Part shown: piece after piece, positions 20,755 through 30,236 of the stretch | Position numbering within the stretch: the stretch's first letter is position 1 | How the letters are laid out: each line of letters starts with the position of its first letter | NCBI RefSeq assembly: GCF_009905535.1 | Contig: NZ_JAAALA010000007.1 | Span: 1 to 64,000, forward strand | DNA: 64,000 nt | Direction of reading: 5' to 3' | Source: Caulobacter sp. SLTY | GTDB lineage: Bacteria; Pseudomonadota; Alphaproteobacteria; Caulobacterales; Caulobacteraceae | Notes under the pieces: model-generated | What the model was told of the DNA's origin: nothing | Seen by the model: the letters and a program-made list of their open reading frames with translations, nothing else | The model's database searches: none | Position numbers and translations under genes: made by a program

Positions 20755-20982
20755 ATGTCCGATCCCCTGATCATCGACGCCCGCGGCCACCGCTGTCCCG
20801 TCCCGACCCTGAAGCTGCGGCGGGCGTTGGAAAGGCTGGAGCCTGGTGGGCTGGTTCGGCTGACGGCGGATGATCCGATGGCCAAGGTGGACGTGCCGCA
20901 CTTCGCGGCGCAGGGCGGGCATCAACTGCTGGAACAGGTCGAGGCGGACGGTGCGGTGAGCTTCTTGGTCCAGAAAGCCTGA
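20755..20982 (+). CDS. tusA: TusA-family sulfur carrier protein
   Basis: 75 residues. The TusA/SirA signature HRCPVPTLKLRRAL includes the sulfur-carrying Cys and CPxP. A two-layer alpha-beta domain follows (GGLVRLTADDPMAKVDVPHFAAQGGHQLL). TusA passes persulfide sulfur from cysteine desulfurase to tRNA thiolation or other pathways. A GTG two codons upstream is an alternative start. It is divergent from the amidohydrolase with 69 bp between them. Confidence 0.88.
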   Translation: MSDPLIIDARGHRCPVPTLKLRRALERLEPGGLVRLTADDPMAKVDVPHFAAQGGHQLLEQVEADGAVSFLVQKA

Positions 20983-20996
20983 CCCCATCCCTGGGA

Positions 20997-21923
20997 TCAG
21001 ATCAGCGGCGGAGGCTGCAGATCCAGTTCGGGCGCCGCAATGGCCAGCTCCACCTCGGTGGCGATGGCTCCGCCCAGGAACACCGCGTTGACGTTCCAGC
21101 TGAGCCAGATCAGGAAGACCACCACCGCCGAGACCGAGCCATAGGTCGCCCCCAGGTGGGCGATCTGTTCGACGTAGAAGGCGCTGGCCCAGCTGGCCCC
21201 CACGGCAAGGGCGGCGGCCGCTGCGCCGCCGATGATCGAGGCGCGCCAGGCGACCGGCTCGCGGCTCATGGCGTACCGGTAGATCATGGTCATCGCCAGG
21301 GTCATGCCGATGCTGGTCCAGGTCCATTCGCTGTAGAGCCAGAGGGTGTCGGCCAGAGGCTTGAGGTTCATCGCCGCCCCCATCAGCCGCAGCATCAGGA
21401 ACAGGGCCGAGACCACCCCCATCAGCACGAAGGCGCAGATCAGCACCACCAGGGCCATGAAGTTGAAGCTGAGGAAGCCCCGCTGATTCTCTTCGTCGTG
21501 GATGAAGGAGAGGCCCGCCAGCAGGGCCTTGAATCCGCGGTGCGCGGCATAGCCGCCGATGATCACCGCCAGCAGGCTCTGGGCCGAGACCGCCTGCAGC
21601 GGGGCGTGGGCGAGACGGACCAGTTCCTGCTTGAACAGCGCCTGGGCGCCGGGGGGCATGACGCGGGTCAGGTTGTCGGCGCGCTCGGCGATCTGGTCCG
21701 GGTCGGCCAGCAGGCCAAACAGCCCCATTCCGATGGCGATGGCCGGAAACGCCGCCAGCATGGCCCAGAAGGACACCCCGCCGACGTACAGCATCACGTC
21801 GCGGCCCCAGAGCCGGGAAAGGGATTTTCCGGATACGGACAGAATCAGCCGCACCCAATGGGCGGGGTCGAGGTCTCGCCAAAGAGACGCAAGGCTGGCG
21901 AGGCGGGCCCGGGTGTCCGACAT
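20997..21923 (-). CDS. YihY/BrkB-family inner membrane protein
   Basis: 308 residues with about six membrane helices: VMLYVGGVSFWAMLAAFPAIAIGMGLFGLL, LLAVIIGGYAAHRG, FNFMALVVLICAFVLMGVVSALFL, a fourth near YRYAM, IIGGAAAAALAVGASWASAFYV and VSAVVVFLIWLSWNVNAVFLGGAIATEVE. The order and the conserved loop GFKALLAGLSFIHDEENQRGFL match the YihY family (once called ribonuclease BN). Function is not firmly established. ATG 21923 is preferred over an ATG 36 nt upstream because the N-terminus is then the usual length. Confidence 0.86.
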   Translation of the reverse strand: MSDTRARLASLASLWRDLDPAHWVRLILSVSGKSLSRLWGRDVMLYVGGVSFWAMLAAFPAIAIGMGLFGLLADPDQIAERADNLTRVMPPGAQALFKQELVRLAHAPLQAVSAQSLLAVIIGGYAAHRGFKALLAGLSFIHDEENQRGFLSFNFMALVVLICAFVLMGVVSALFLMLRLMGAAMNLKPLADTLWLYSEWTWTSIGMTLAMTMIYRYAMSREPVAWRASIIGGAAAAALAVGASWASAFYVEQIAHLGATYGSVSAVVVFLIWLSWNVNAVFLGGAIATEVELAIAAPELDLQPPPLI

Positions 21924-22130
21924 GGCGCGGAACCTGCCCTCTGCGTCGCTGCGGCGCAATACAAGACGGCGCGCCGCCCGTGTTACCGAGCGACGCGCCT
22001 CCAGGATGACCTTGCCTTCGTCCTGTATGACCCGGAAACCCCACTTTCGAGGGACGGGAGAGCGCAGGGCCTCCAGATCACGATGTCAGGTTACGAGTCG
22101 GCGGCTGAACCGTGGCTGAACAAAACGAGA

Positions 22131-23258
22131 CTAAAGGGCGCCGCTTTCTTGCAGCTTGGCAACATCGGCGTTCGAGAAACCCCAGTCCCCAAGGGCCGCC
22201 GCGTTGTCCGCCCCGATCTTCGGGGGCGGTCCCTGGATCTTGCCTGGGGTGGCCGAGAAGCGGGGTGCCGGGGCCGGCTGGATGACGCCCTCGACGGTGA
22301 CAAAGGTCTCGCGGGCGACGTTGTGGGCATGCTTGGGGGCCTCATCCAGGTCGAGGATGGGGGCGAAGCAGATGTCGGTGGCGTCCATGATGGCGCACCA
22401 CTCGGCTTGGGTCTTCTGCTTCAGCACCTCCGCCAGCTTGGCGGTCAGCGAGGGCCAGGCGCTGCGGTCCATCTGATTCTGGAACTCGGGATCGGTGATG
22501 CCGGTCTTTTCCAGCAGCAGGGCGTAGAACTGCGGTTCGATCGAGCCGATCGAGATCCACTTGCCGTCGGCGCACTGGTAGGTGTCGTAGAAGTGGGCTC
22601 CGCCATCGAGCAGGTTGGAGCGGCGGGTCTCCTGCCAGGCGCCCATGGCCTTGAAGCCGTAGAACATGGCCATCAGCGAGGCGGCGCCATCGCTCATCGC
22701 ACAGTCGATCACCTGGCCCTCACCGGAGGCGCGGGCGTGGATCACCCCGGCCAGCAAGCCGAACGCCAGATAAAGGGCGCCGCCGCCGAAATCACCGACC
22801 AGGTTCAGCGGCGGAATCGGCTTCTCGTCGGTGCCGATGGCGTGGAGCGCCCCGGTAATGGCGATGTAGTTCATGTCATGCCCGGCCGCCTTGGCGTAGG
22901 GGCCGAACTGGCCCCAGCCGGTCATCCGGCCGTAGACCAGCTTGGGATTGCGTTTCAGGGCGACGTCGGGACCAAGGCCGAGACGCTCCATGACGCCGGG
23001 GCGGAAGCCCTCGATGATGCCGTCGGCCGATTCCATCAGCTTCAGGCAGGTCTCGATGGCCGCCGGGTTCTTCAGGTCCAGCGCCACCGAGCGGCGGCCG
23101 CGAGCCGTGATGTCGGCCGGCGAGGAGCGGCCCGAGCCCTTGCGGTCGATGCGGATAACGTCGGCGCCCAGGTCCGACAGCAGCATGCCGCAGAACGGCC
23201 CCGGCCCGATCCCGGCGAATTCGATGATCTTCAGGCCGGAGAGAGGACCCTGAGCCAT
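22131..23258 (-). CDS. CaiB/BaiF family protein, probable alpha-methylacyl-CoA racemase
   Basis: 375 residues of the family III CoA-transferase fold. The start [39 protein letters not shown] and the stretch [17 protein letters not shown]...[20 protein letters not shown] place the His and Asp pair used by AMACR-type enzymes rather than a pure transferase Asp. It would epimerise (2R)/(2S)-methylacyl-CoA during branched-chain fatty acid or sterol side-chain breakdown. Monocistronic and divergent from the ROK kinase. Family certain; substrate inferred. Confidence 0.88.
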   Translation of the reverse strand: MAQGPLSGLKIIEFAGIGPGPFCGMLLSDLGADVIRIDRKGSGRSSPADITARGRRSVALDLKNPAAIETCLKLMESADGIIEGFRPGVMERLGLGPDVALKRNPKLVYGRMTGWGQFGPYAKAAGHDMNYIAITGALHAIGTDEKPIPPLNLVGDFGGGALYLAFGLLAGVIHARASGEGQVIDCAMSDGAASLMAMFYGFKAMGAWQETRRSNLLDGGAHFYDTYQCADGKWISIGSIEPQFYALLLEKTGITDPEFQNQMDRSAWPSLTAKLAEVLKQKTQAEWCAIMDATDICFAPILDLDEAPKHAHNVARETFVTVEGVIQPAPAPRFSATPGKIQGPPPKIGADNAAALGDWGFSNADVAKLQESGAL

Positions 23259-23356
23259 GTTCGTACCTCCAAAAGCGTTTTGACGATGAGTAGGGGCCCT
23301 GACGTTCGGGCAGGCAAGCGCTTGCTCGGGGTCCGGGGCCGGGCGATATCGCCACC

Positions 23357-24259
23357 ATGCTCAGACTCGGCGTGGACTTCGGCGGCACCAAGATCGAGGT
23401 GGCGGCCCTTGCCCCGAACGGCGACGTGGTCGCCCGCGTGCGGCGGCCCAACCCGCGCCAATACGAGGCGGCGCTGACTACCGTGCGCGAACTGGTCGAG
23501 ACGATCGAGGCCGAGACCGGCCAGCGGTTCGACCGCGTCGGCATGGGCATTCCGGGCTCCATCTCGCCGCGCACCGGCCTGATCCGTAACGCCAACAGCG
23601 TGATGCTGAACGACCGGCCCCTGCAGGCCGATATCGAGGCGGCGCTGGACCGGCAGGTGCGGCTGTCCAACGACGCCAACTGCATGATCCTGTCGGAGGC
23701 TACCGACGGCGCGGCGGCCGGCGCCCGCTGCGCCTTCGGGGTGATCATCGGCACCGGCTGCGGCGGCGGGGTGGCGGTGGAGGGCCGGCCCTGGGACGGC
23801 GCCAATGGCATCGCCGGCGAATGGGGCCACGCCCCCCTGCCCTGGCCGACGGCGGAGGAACATGGCGCGCGGGCCTGCTGGTGTGGTCGCAAGGATTGCA
23901 TCGAGACCTTCGTGTCGGGCACGGCCTTCGTGGAAGACTACGCCCGGACCACCGGCCGCCAGCTCGATGGTGCGGCCATCGTCGCGGCCGCGAGGAACGG
24001 TGAACCGGAAGCCATTGCCAACCTCGACCGCTACATCGACCGGTTGGGCCGCGCCCTCGCGGTGATCTGTGACATCCTCGATCCGGACGCCATCGTGCTG
24101 GCCGGGGGCCTGTCGAACGTCAGCGAACTCTATGACCGGCTGCCGGCGGTGGTTGGGGCGCATGTCTTCTCCGACAGCTTCGAGACGCCGATCCGCCAGG
24201 CGGTGCATGGAGATTCCTCCGGCGTGCGCGGCGCCGCCTGGCTATGGCCCCTCGACTGA
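23357..24259 (+). CDS. ROK-family sugar kinase (fructokinase-like)
   Basis: 300 residues. ATP-binding start [15 protein letters not shown], the [12 protein letters not shown] phosphate loop, and the ROK zinc site in [32 protein letters not shown] carries the sugar-binding Glu/His. The absence of any DNA-binding N-terminus makes it a kinase rather than a repressor. Closest in pattern to fructokinase (Mak/ScrK-like ROK); glucose or N-acetylmannosamine remain possible. Confidence 0.87.
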   Translation: MLRLGVDFGGTKIEVAALAPNGDVVARVRRPNPRQYEAALTTVRELVETIEAETGQRFDRVGMGIPGSISPRTGLIRNANSVMLNDRPLQADIEAALDRQVRLSNDANCMILSEATDGAAAGARCAFGVIIGTGCGGGVAVEGRPWDGANGIAGEWGHAPLPWPTAEEHGARACWCGRKDCIETFVSGTAFVEDYARTTGRQLDGAAIVAAARNGEPEAIANLDRYIDRLGRALAVICDILDPDAIVLAGGLSNVSELYDRLPAVVGAHVFSDSFETPIRQAVHGDSSGVRGAAWLWPLD

Positions 24260-24286
24260 CGCGGGCCCCAGACCCATTCTCCGCTC

Positions 24287-25546
24287 ATGAAGGTCTTGTG
24301 CCGCGACTGCTTCTGGACCGGGGAGGACGCGCCCCGGCGCTGCCCGTCCTGTGGCTCGCCGAGAATCGTAGCGCATGCCGAACTGACGACCCTCAGCATC
24401 GCCCATATGGACTGCGACGCCTTCTACGCCTCGGTGGAGAAGCGCGACCGGCCGGAGCTGCGGGATGTGCCGCTGATCGTCGGCGGCGGTGTGCGGGGGG
24501 TGGTGACCACCTGCTGCTACATTGCGCGAATGAGCGGGGTGCGGTCGGCGATGCCGATGTTCAAGGCCCGCAAGCTGTGCCCGCAGGCGACCATCCTCAA
24601 ACCCGATTTCCCCAAGTACGTCCATGAGAGCAAGCGGATCATGGCGATGATCCGGGATCTCACGCCGCTGGTGCAGACCCTGTCGCTGGACGAATGCTGG
24701 ATCGACCTGTCGGGCACCGAACGGCTGCACGGCATGCCCCCTGCCCTCACCTTGGCCAGGCTGCAGGCGCGGATCGAGGCGGAGGTAGGACTAACCGTCT
24801 CCATCGGCCTGGCGCCCAACAAGTTCCTCGCCAAGGTGGCATCGGAACTGGACAAGCCGCGTGGCTTCTCGGTGTTGGGAACGGAGGCCGCCTCCGTCCT
24901 GGCGCCTAAGCCGGCCAGCATCCTGCCGGGCGTGGGACCGGTATTCGCCGCCACCCTGGAGAAGGCCGGCTATCGCACCGTCGGTGACCTGGCTCGCGCC
25001 GACCTCAAGGACCTGGCCGAGCAGTTCGGCAGCCACGGGATGGCCCTGCACAAGCTGGCCCACGGCCAGGACGCCCGGATGGTGAACCCCGGCCAGGGCC
25101 GCAAGACCATCAGCGCGGAGACCACCTTCAACACCGACTACAGCGACCGCGAAACCCTGGAGGACATCCTCTGGCCCCTTTGCGAAAAGGTGGCCCGGCA
25201 GTTGCGCAAGGAAGGCATCACCGGCCGGGTGGCGGTGCTGAAGCTGCGCAAGACCGACTTCAAGATCATCACGCGCCGCCGCACCCTGCCCGCCCCGACC
25301 CAGACGGCGCGGACCCTGTTCAATGCGGTGCGCGAACTGCTGGCGGCGGAGACGGACGGGACGCTCTACCGTCTTATCGGCGCGGGGCTGTCGGATTTCG
25401 AGCCGGTCGGGGCGTCCGGCGGAGATTTCTTCGCCGGGGATGAGACGCGAGCGCTGAAGCACGAGACGGCCATGGACACGCTGGCGGCCAAGTTCGGCAA
25501 GGGCGCCTTGGTGACGGGCCGGGCGCTCAAGCGGGACCGGGAATGA
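24287..25546 (+). CDS. dinB: DNA polymerase IV with N-terminal zinc ribbon
   Basis: 419-residue Y-family translesion polymerase. The first 25 residues add a CxxC...CxxC zinc ribbon (Cys 5, 8, 19, 22), absent from E. coli DinB but seen in some alphaproteobacterial relatives. The catalytic palm carries IAHMDCDAFYASVEK and SLDECWIDLSG, giving the metal-binding Asp and Asp-Glu. The C-terminal little-finger domain contains ETTFNTDYSDRETLEDILWPL. No LexA-type box was searched exhaustively. The stop overlaps the next ATG (ATGA). Confidence 0.95.
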   Translation: MKVLCRDCFWTGEDAPRRCPSCGSPRIVAHAELTTLSIAHMDCDAFYASVEKRDRPELRDVPLIVGGGVRGVVTTCCYIARMSGVRSAMPMFKARKLCPQATILKPDFPKYVHESKRIMAMIRDLTPLVQTLSLDECWIDLSGTERLHGMPPALTLARLQARIEAEVGLTVSIGLAPNKFLAKVASELDKPRGFSVLGTEAASVLAPKPASILPGVGPVFAATLEKAGYRTVGDLARADLKDLAEQFGSHGMALHKLAHGQDARMVNPGQGRKTISAETTFNTDYSDRETLEDILWPLCEKVARQLRKEGITGRVAVLKLRKTDFKIITRRRTLPAPTQTARTLFNAVRELLAAETDGTLYRLIGAGLSDFEPVGASGGDFFAGDETRALKHETAMDTLAAKFGKGALVTGRALKRDRE

Positions 25547-25803
25547 GGGCGCCCGTCCGCGCCCTTCTGCTGGCGGTGGGGCTGCTGGTCGCCGCTCCGG
25601 CGGTCGCACAGTGGCCGCCCGCCTCGCTCCCGGATCACTGGCCCCGCACCGCGCTGTCACCCAACGGCAGGCTGCTGCTGTCCATCGAACGGGCCGATCC
25701 GGCCCCCTCGGCCACCATCCGCTATCGGCTCCAGGACACGGACTGCCTGGCGAAGCAGGGCGCTGTCGCAACCTGTGATCGCGCCGCCGCCGAGACCGAA
25801 TGA
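25543..25803 (+). CDS. Short exported protein; likely severed N-terminus of the S9 peptidase downstream
   Basis: 86 residues. A clear signal peptide (LLLAVGLLVAAPAVAQ, cleavage near residue 23), then PDHWPRTALSPNGRLLLSIERADPAPSATIRYRLQ, the kind of SPNG propeller strand that opens S9 peptidases. It ends exactly where the next frame begins (TGA 25801-25803 overlaps ATG 25800). The following hydrolase has no signal peptide of its own. Either two coupled genes, or one gene split by a -1 frameshift between 25779 and 25803 in a GCC-rich run. Confidence 0.7.
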   Translation: MRAPVRALLLAVGLLVAAPAVAQWPPASLPDHWPRTALSPNGRLLLSIERADPAPSATIRYRLQDTDCLAKQGAVATCDRAAAETE

Positions 25804-27515
25804 CCCGCGGCGGCGCCGACATCCTCTGGTCGACGCGAAGCGACGCCGTGCTGTTCTCGGTCGATAAGGGATCGAAACGGGGCTGGGTCGCGCTGGCTCG
25901 AACCGACGGCGGCTGGCGGGCGGAGTTTCGGGCCAACCCACCGGCCGGATACCCGAACGTCCCGACGGGCCCGGTCCTGACGCCGGAGGCGTTCGCACGG
26001 TTTCCGAGCGGTTTCGACATAGAGGACGCAGGCGCCCTGTGGGGCAGGGTCGATCCCCGGCTTCGCGGCCGTTTTCCCGGCAGGCTCGAGGACAGCGGTG
26101 TGGAACTCCTGTTCTCCGCGTCGGGCGGCCTGGCCGGATGGCGAGCCGGGCATGACTTATCTGAATTGTATTCCGCATCCGGGCGAGTGAGCCGCCTCCC
26201 CGCCAGCGCCGCTTGGACCGAGGTTCAGTGCGACGAGGGCCGGTGCCTGCCCCGATCGCCCTTACGCACCCTCGTCGCGCCCGGAGGGGAAATCTATCAG
26301 TGGGCGGGGTCGGCCGGGCGGAATGGCCAGCTGCTGCGGCATCGGGCCGGCAGGACCGAACAGCTGAGGCTGCCGGCCGAACCGACCGGTCCGCTCTGGC
26401 CAGTGTTTACCTCGGGCGGGGCCGTGGCTTCCGGCGTGCTGACCGCCGACGGCTTCCATGGCGTCGAGGCGCCGGCTGGGTTCGCCCGGTCGCTCAACCG
26501 GTTCATCGCCGAAACGCGGGCGGACTCCCCCAGCCTCGAACTCGTCGAGGCGCAAGTCGACGATGGTCACACCACCGCTGTGCTCGACTTCAAGGACGTC
26601 GCCGGCGGTCGGCGCCTCTACCTCTACTCGGCGGAAGCCGGATCGGGTCGGTTGATCCATCGCGAGCCGGGCGGCGAGCAGCGCTTGAACATCTCCAGCG
26701 AGCCGGTGCGCGTCGCGAACGGGTTGGCGGGGCTTCCGGCCCGCCTCTACTGGCTGACCGACAGAACCGGTCCGCCGCGCGGGCTGATCGTCAGCCTGCA
26801 TGGAGGGCCGCAGGCAAACACCCGCAGCAATTCCCATGGGTCTACGCGCCGACTGCTGGCCCTGGGGTTCGATGTGCTCGACCTGGAGTATCGGGGCACG
26901 CCAGGGTACGGCGCCGCGCATCAGCTGGCGTTCCGGTCGCCGGCCACCCGTGTCCTGGCCGCCGATGTCGAGGCGGCGGTGGCCTGGGCTCGAGAACAGC
27001 CGGGCTATCGACGCCGACCGATCGGGCTCTATGGGGTCAGCGCCGGGGGGCTCGCGATTGCGGCCTCGGTGGAGTTGCGGCTGGAGGGCCTCGACTTCGC
27101 CGTCCTCGACAGCGGGTTGATCGACTTTCCAGAAGACCCGTCCGGCTGGGAATGCGAGCGGATCGGCGGCTGGATCGCCCGGACCTTTGGCGTGGAGAAG
27201 CTCGCCGACGGGCGCTGCCGGCCGCGAAGCACCGGGATGTTGGACCTGCCGCGCTACGGCGCCCTTCCGATGCTGGCCTACAGCGGCGGCAAGGATCGGC
27301 AAACGCCGTTGCAGGTCGCCCGTCGCTGGGCGGCCGCGGCGAACAGCCGGGGTGGTTGCGTGCAGTTGCTCATCGCCGAGACCGGAGGCCATACCTTGGC
27401 GACGCTTGACGCGGCCCGGCTGGCCGAGTTCGACCGGCGGCTGGACGAATGGCTGAAGGCGCTCGCGGCCGGAGGCGACAAGGTCTGTGGGCGAGAGGTT
27501 GCGCTGGGTCTTTAG
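25800..27515 (+). CDS. S9-family prolyl oligopeptidase-like serine hydrolase
   Basis: 571 residues. The N-terminal half is propeller-like (ILWSTRSDAVLFSVDKG onward). The C-terminal alpha/beta hydrolase domain starts at about residue 325 (GLIVSLHGGPQ). The catalytic triad is intact: Ser414 in GVSAGG, Asp499 in SGGKDRQTP and His531 in TGGHTL. Cys pairs suggest an exported fold, yet this frame has no signal peptide; that is supplied by the overlapping upstream frame. The stop shares 4 bp with the convergent DUF2182 gene. Peptide hydrolysis is expected from the family. Confidence 0.85.
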   Translation: MTRGGADILWSTRSDAVLFSVDKGSKRGWVALARTDGGWRAEFRANPPAGYPNVPTGPVLTPEAFARFPSGFDIEDAGALWGRVDPRLRGRFPGRLEDSGVELLFSASGGLAGWRAGHDLSELYSASGRVSRLPASAAWTEVQCDEGRCLPRSPLRTLVAPGGEIYQWAGSAGRNGQLLRHRAGRTEQLRLPAEPTGPLWPVFTSGGAVASGVLTADGFHGVEAPAGFARSLNRFIAETRADSPSLELVEAQVDDGHTTAVLDFKDVAGGRRLYLYSAEAGSGRLIHREPGGEQRLNISSEPVRVANGLAGLPARLYWLTDRTGPPRGLIVSLHGGPQANTRSNSHGSTRRLLALGFDVLDLEYRGTPGYGAAHQLAFRSPATRVLAADVEAAVAWAREQPGYRRRPIGLYGVSAGGLAIAASVELRLEGLDFAVLDSGLIDFPEDPSGWECERIGGWIARTFGVEKLADGRCRPRSTGMLDLPRYGALPMLAYSGGKDRQTPLQVARRWAAAANSRGGCVQLLIAETGGHTLATLDAARLAEFDRRLDEWLKALAAGGDKVCGREVALGL

Positions 27516-28273
27516 GGAGCCATAGCGGGCCGCCTGCGGTTGCGCAGCCGCCAGGCGATGGACCGCGCGGCCGTCCGTGGCCACCGCCAACGCCAGCTCG
27601 GCGGCTCGGGCGGCTCGAGGTGTTCGGCAAACTGCCAGAGGGCCACGGCGGCCATGATCGGCAGGTGGCCATGGGGCAGGAGCAAGGGCGCCAGCATCAG
27701 GCCCCAGCAGGCGCCGATGCACCAGAAGCCCTGGGCTGCGCCAAAGCGGATCGCGGCGACGAGAGCCGAAGCCCCAAAGGCCGGCAGCGGCGGGCGGGCA
27801 TGGCGGCGGTTCAGGCAATGCTGGCGCGCGGGCGAGGCCTGCCAGATCAGCACCGGCGGGATGATAAGGCCCAGGAGAATCCAGGGCGATGGCGTGACCA
27901 GCCGCAGCAAGATCGCAACGGGCAGCAATACCGCTCCCGCCGCCATCCACACAGCGGCGTAGGCAAGGAGGAAGGCGGCCATCATCTGCAAGCGTCGCCT
28001 GGCCAGAGCGCCGGCGCGGACGTGCAGGAGCGGGATAACCAGCAGCGGAGTCATCATGGCCGCCAGCATGAGCGCCCACCCCGCCGCCAACCGGCCTGGC
28101 GGGTTGAGCGCAAACGCCAGGTCCAGCGAGGCCAGGGCCGCGGTCGGGGTCAGCACCGTCATGGCGCAGAAGGTCGGCAGGAACAAGCCGCGGTCCTGGA
28201 GAACGGCCAGGACCCAGGCGCCGATGGTCACCAGGACGACGCCCCGGACCACCGGCCATGAGCCGGGCGGCAT
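27512..28273 (-). CDS. DUF2182 integral membrane protein (predicted metal-binding)
   Basis: 253 residues with five to six membrane helices. The DUF2182 hallmarks are visible: WALMLAAMMTPLLVIPLLHVR and GAAQGFWCIGACWGLMLAPLL, with Cys residues in the membrane and a Cys in the loop (QHCLNRRHARPP). Family members are called predicted metal-binding on the basis of these Cys/Met positions; no reaction is established. ATG 28273 begins MPPGSWPVVRGVVLV; a longer frame upstream would run into the tyrosinase gene. It lies 13 bp after the tyrosinase stop, so the two are probably co-transcribed. Confidence 0.8.
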   Translation of the reverse strand: MPPGSWPVVRGVVLVTIGAWVLAVLQDRGLFLPTFCAMTVLTPTAALASLDLAFALNPPGRLAAGWALMLAAMMTPLLVIPLLHVRAGALARRRLQMMAAFLLAYAAVWMAAGAVLLPVAILLRLVTPSPWILLGLIIPPVLIWQASPARQHCLNRRHARPPLPAFGASALVAAIRFGAAQGFWCIGACWGLMLAPLLLPHGHLPIMAAVALWQFAEHLEPPEPPSWRWRWPRTAARSIAWRLRNRRRPAMAP

Positions 28274-28286
28274 GAGGATAAGGTCC

Positions 28287-29789
28287 TCAGCCGCCGGCGA
28301 GCAGGAAGATGCTGATCTTGCCGATGGTGATGTTCGCCCAGTTCGGGACAGGGTCAAGCGAGACGATCCGCACGGTAACGTCCTCGCCCTGCCACCCCTG
28401 GCCCGAGATCACCTCGGTCAGGTCCAGAATGAAGCTGAGCCCGGCGCCCCCATGCGCCCCATTCGGATCCGAGGCCTCTTCGAGCCCGAACAGCCCGATA
28501 GACCCGACCAGCAGGTCGGAGGCGCCCGACAGGTCGGTCGTGGTCGGCGGGACAATGAAGATCGAAAGCGTCACGGCATCGTAGTTCCCGGTCACGTTCT
28601 CGATCTTCATGGCCAGCTGGTTGCCGGTCCCGAGCGTGTTGCCGGGGCTGGCCATCATACTGGCCAGCTTGGGTCTCGCGCTGTTGTCGACCTCGACGGT
28701 GGTGTCGGTTTCGTATCCGACGACCGTCACGGGGCCATCTTGGGCGCCGACCAGTTCCGGGGTCGCGAAAGGCATGGCGCCCACTCCTGAAGGTCTGCCG
28801 ATGGACGGTTTAGGAAGCGCCTGGAACCGATCCGGCGCCGGTTGAATCGTGACGTCGGCCGAGGATACATCGTCATCCTCCCGGACCGCAAAGCTGTCAT
28901 AGGTGTAGCCGAGCGCGGCGATGCTGGTCATGTCGCACGGCGTGAAGGTCCAGGCGGGATCGGAGACACGCGGGACGGTGAACACCCGCCCGTTGTTGCT
29001 GGGTATCGGGCCGTTGAGCCAATCGGTCTCGGTCGGATTCTTGCCCCCGGCGCGCACCCAGATCTCCCACATCCGATCGACGTTGGCGTGGTGGAGCCAG
29101 AAGATCGGATCGATAGCGGCGGTCACCACCCGGCCCATCAGCCCACCGATCGTGCCGTGGACGATATTGTGGGGATCGTTCTCAAGGGCGCCGTTGTCGG
29201 TTCCGGACCACATGAAGCCGGTCTTGGGCCCGCCGAAGCCCGCCAGGATCAGCCAGGCCGTGAAATAGGGCTGTTTGAGCGCCCATCGGCCAATTTGGCT
29301 GCTCGGGATCGTGAACCGCCGACGTTGCTCGATGTAGAGGGGATTCTTCGTCCCATCGGGCATCAGCTTGGCCAGGAATGGCGCCGGGATGCTGTTCTGC
29401 CCCTTCTCGTAGTAGTTCCAATAGCAGAAAGACCAGTCGTCGGGTCCGTTCGGCAACTTGCTGATGGTGTCGCGCAGGGTCTCCTCAAGCGCGTACAGAT
29501 ACCCGCGATGCCACGGCAGGAAGTACCAGCTCCGGTGCTGGCACTGATCCCAGTAGATATCCCTCTCGTCCTTGCCCGGCAGATACTCACCAAGGGTGTA
29601 TTGATCGACCTCTTCCCATTTTTCAGCGTTGAACCCGTGGATCGCGGCGTAATAGCGCCAGCTGAACTTGTCGGTCAGCGGCAGGGCCTGCAGGGCCTGA
29701 ACCCCCTTGGCATACCAGAGATACCAGTCCGGCCACTCGCCCTCCGGCGCCGGCGGCAGGTTGTAGACGTTGGTTCTGGTGTAGGTCAT
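28287..29789 (-). CDS. Tyrosinase-family copper monooxygenase
   Basis: 500 residues. Type-3 copper site: CuA ligands His51 (IHGFN), His85 and His94 (QHRSWYFLPWHRGYL). CuB ligands are in DPHNIVHGTIGG and FWLHHANVDRMWE. This is the central tyrosinase domain (about 40-290). A beta-rich C-terminal region of some 200 residues follows, as in plant-type polyphenol oxidases that carry a shielding domain. No signal or Tat peptide is seen, so it is predicted cytoplasmic. It oxidises mono- or o-diphenols to quinones. No caddie (MelC1-like) gene is adjacent; a DUF2182 membrane protein is. Confidence 0.93.
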   Translation of the reverse strand: MTYTRTNVYNLPPAPEGEWPDWYLWYAKGVQALQALPLTDKFSWRYYAAIHGFNAEKWEEVDQYTLGEYLPGKDERDIYWDQCQHRSWYFLPWHRGYLYALEETLRDTISKLPNGPDDWSFCYWNYYEKGQNSIPAPFLAKLMPDGTKNPLYIEQRRRFTIPSSQIGRWALKQPYFTAWLILAGFGGPKTGFMWSGTDNGALENDPHNIVHGTIGGLMGRVVTAAIDPIFWLHHANVDRMWEIWVRAGGKNPTETDWLNGPIPSNNGRVFTVPRVSDPAWTFTPCDMTSIAALGYTYDSFAVREDDDVSSADVTIQPAPDRFQALPKPSIGRPSGVGAMPFATPELVGAQDGPVTVVGYETDTTVEVDNSARPKLASMMASPGNTLGTGNQLAMKIENVTGNYDAVTLSIFIVPPTTTDLSGASDLLVGSIGLFGLEEASDPNGAHGGAGLSFILDLTEVISGQGWQGEDVTVRIVSLDPVPNWANITIGKISIFLLAGG

Positions 29790-30236
29790 GCGCCGCCCTC
29801 TCGTGCTGGTCCCGGCTCCTTCGCGGAGCCCTTTCCTGCACGACGGACGGGGCCGGCGATTGTGAACCGCTCAGGGGCGGCAAAGACGTCACCGCCCGAC
29901 CGTGAACGTGCAGACCTTGCGATCGCACGCCTCCTTGGCCCCGAGCCCGTTCAGGGGGTCCGGGGCCTGGGCGAGATTACGGTTGTCAGTCAAGAGGGTG
30001 TCCGCCGGCGCCTTTCACAGCGCCGTTTGGCGCACCATATGGCGGACCGGGCCGCTGCGGTTCGCCGTCTTGCATCCGCACCGGCGGCGAATGCGTTGGC
30101 CCCCCCGATTAGGCGAAGCTCTTCACAAAGCGTCATGTGGGCCAACGGCCCCCTTCCAAAGGGCCGAGGTTTCCATATCTAATCATCAACGACGGCCGCT
30201 GCTTCGTGGCCGCTTAATCAGTGTCACAAGGTCGGT
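29790..30236. other. 447-bp gap with no supportable gene
   Basis: This stretch lies between the divergent tyrosinase and clpS genes. Frames are open through parts of it on the plus strand, but none has a convincing start, family pattern or RBS. It holds a small hairpin (CGGCCC 30146-30151 with GGGCCG 30161-30166). The last 60 bp are presumably the clpS leader and promoter. Confidence 0.5.

Noticed and set aside
28842-30182. Plus-strand open frame opposite tyrosinase running into the 29.8-30.2 kb gap
   Set aside because: Most of it is antisense to tyrosinase. The last 100 codons look slightly protein-like but have no start or RBS of their own.
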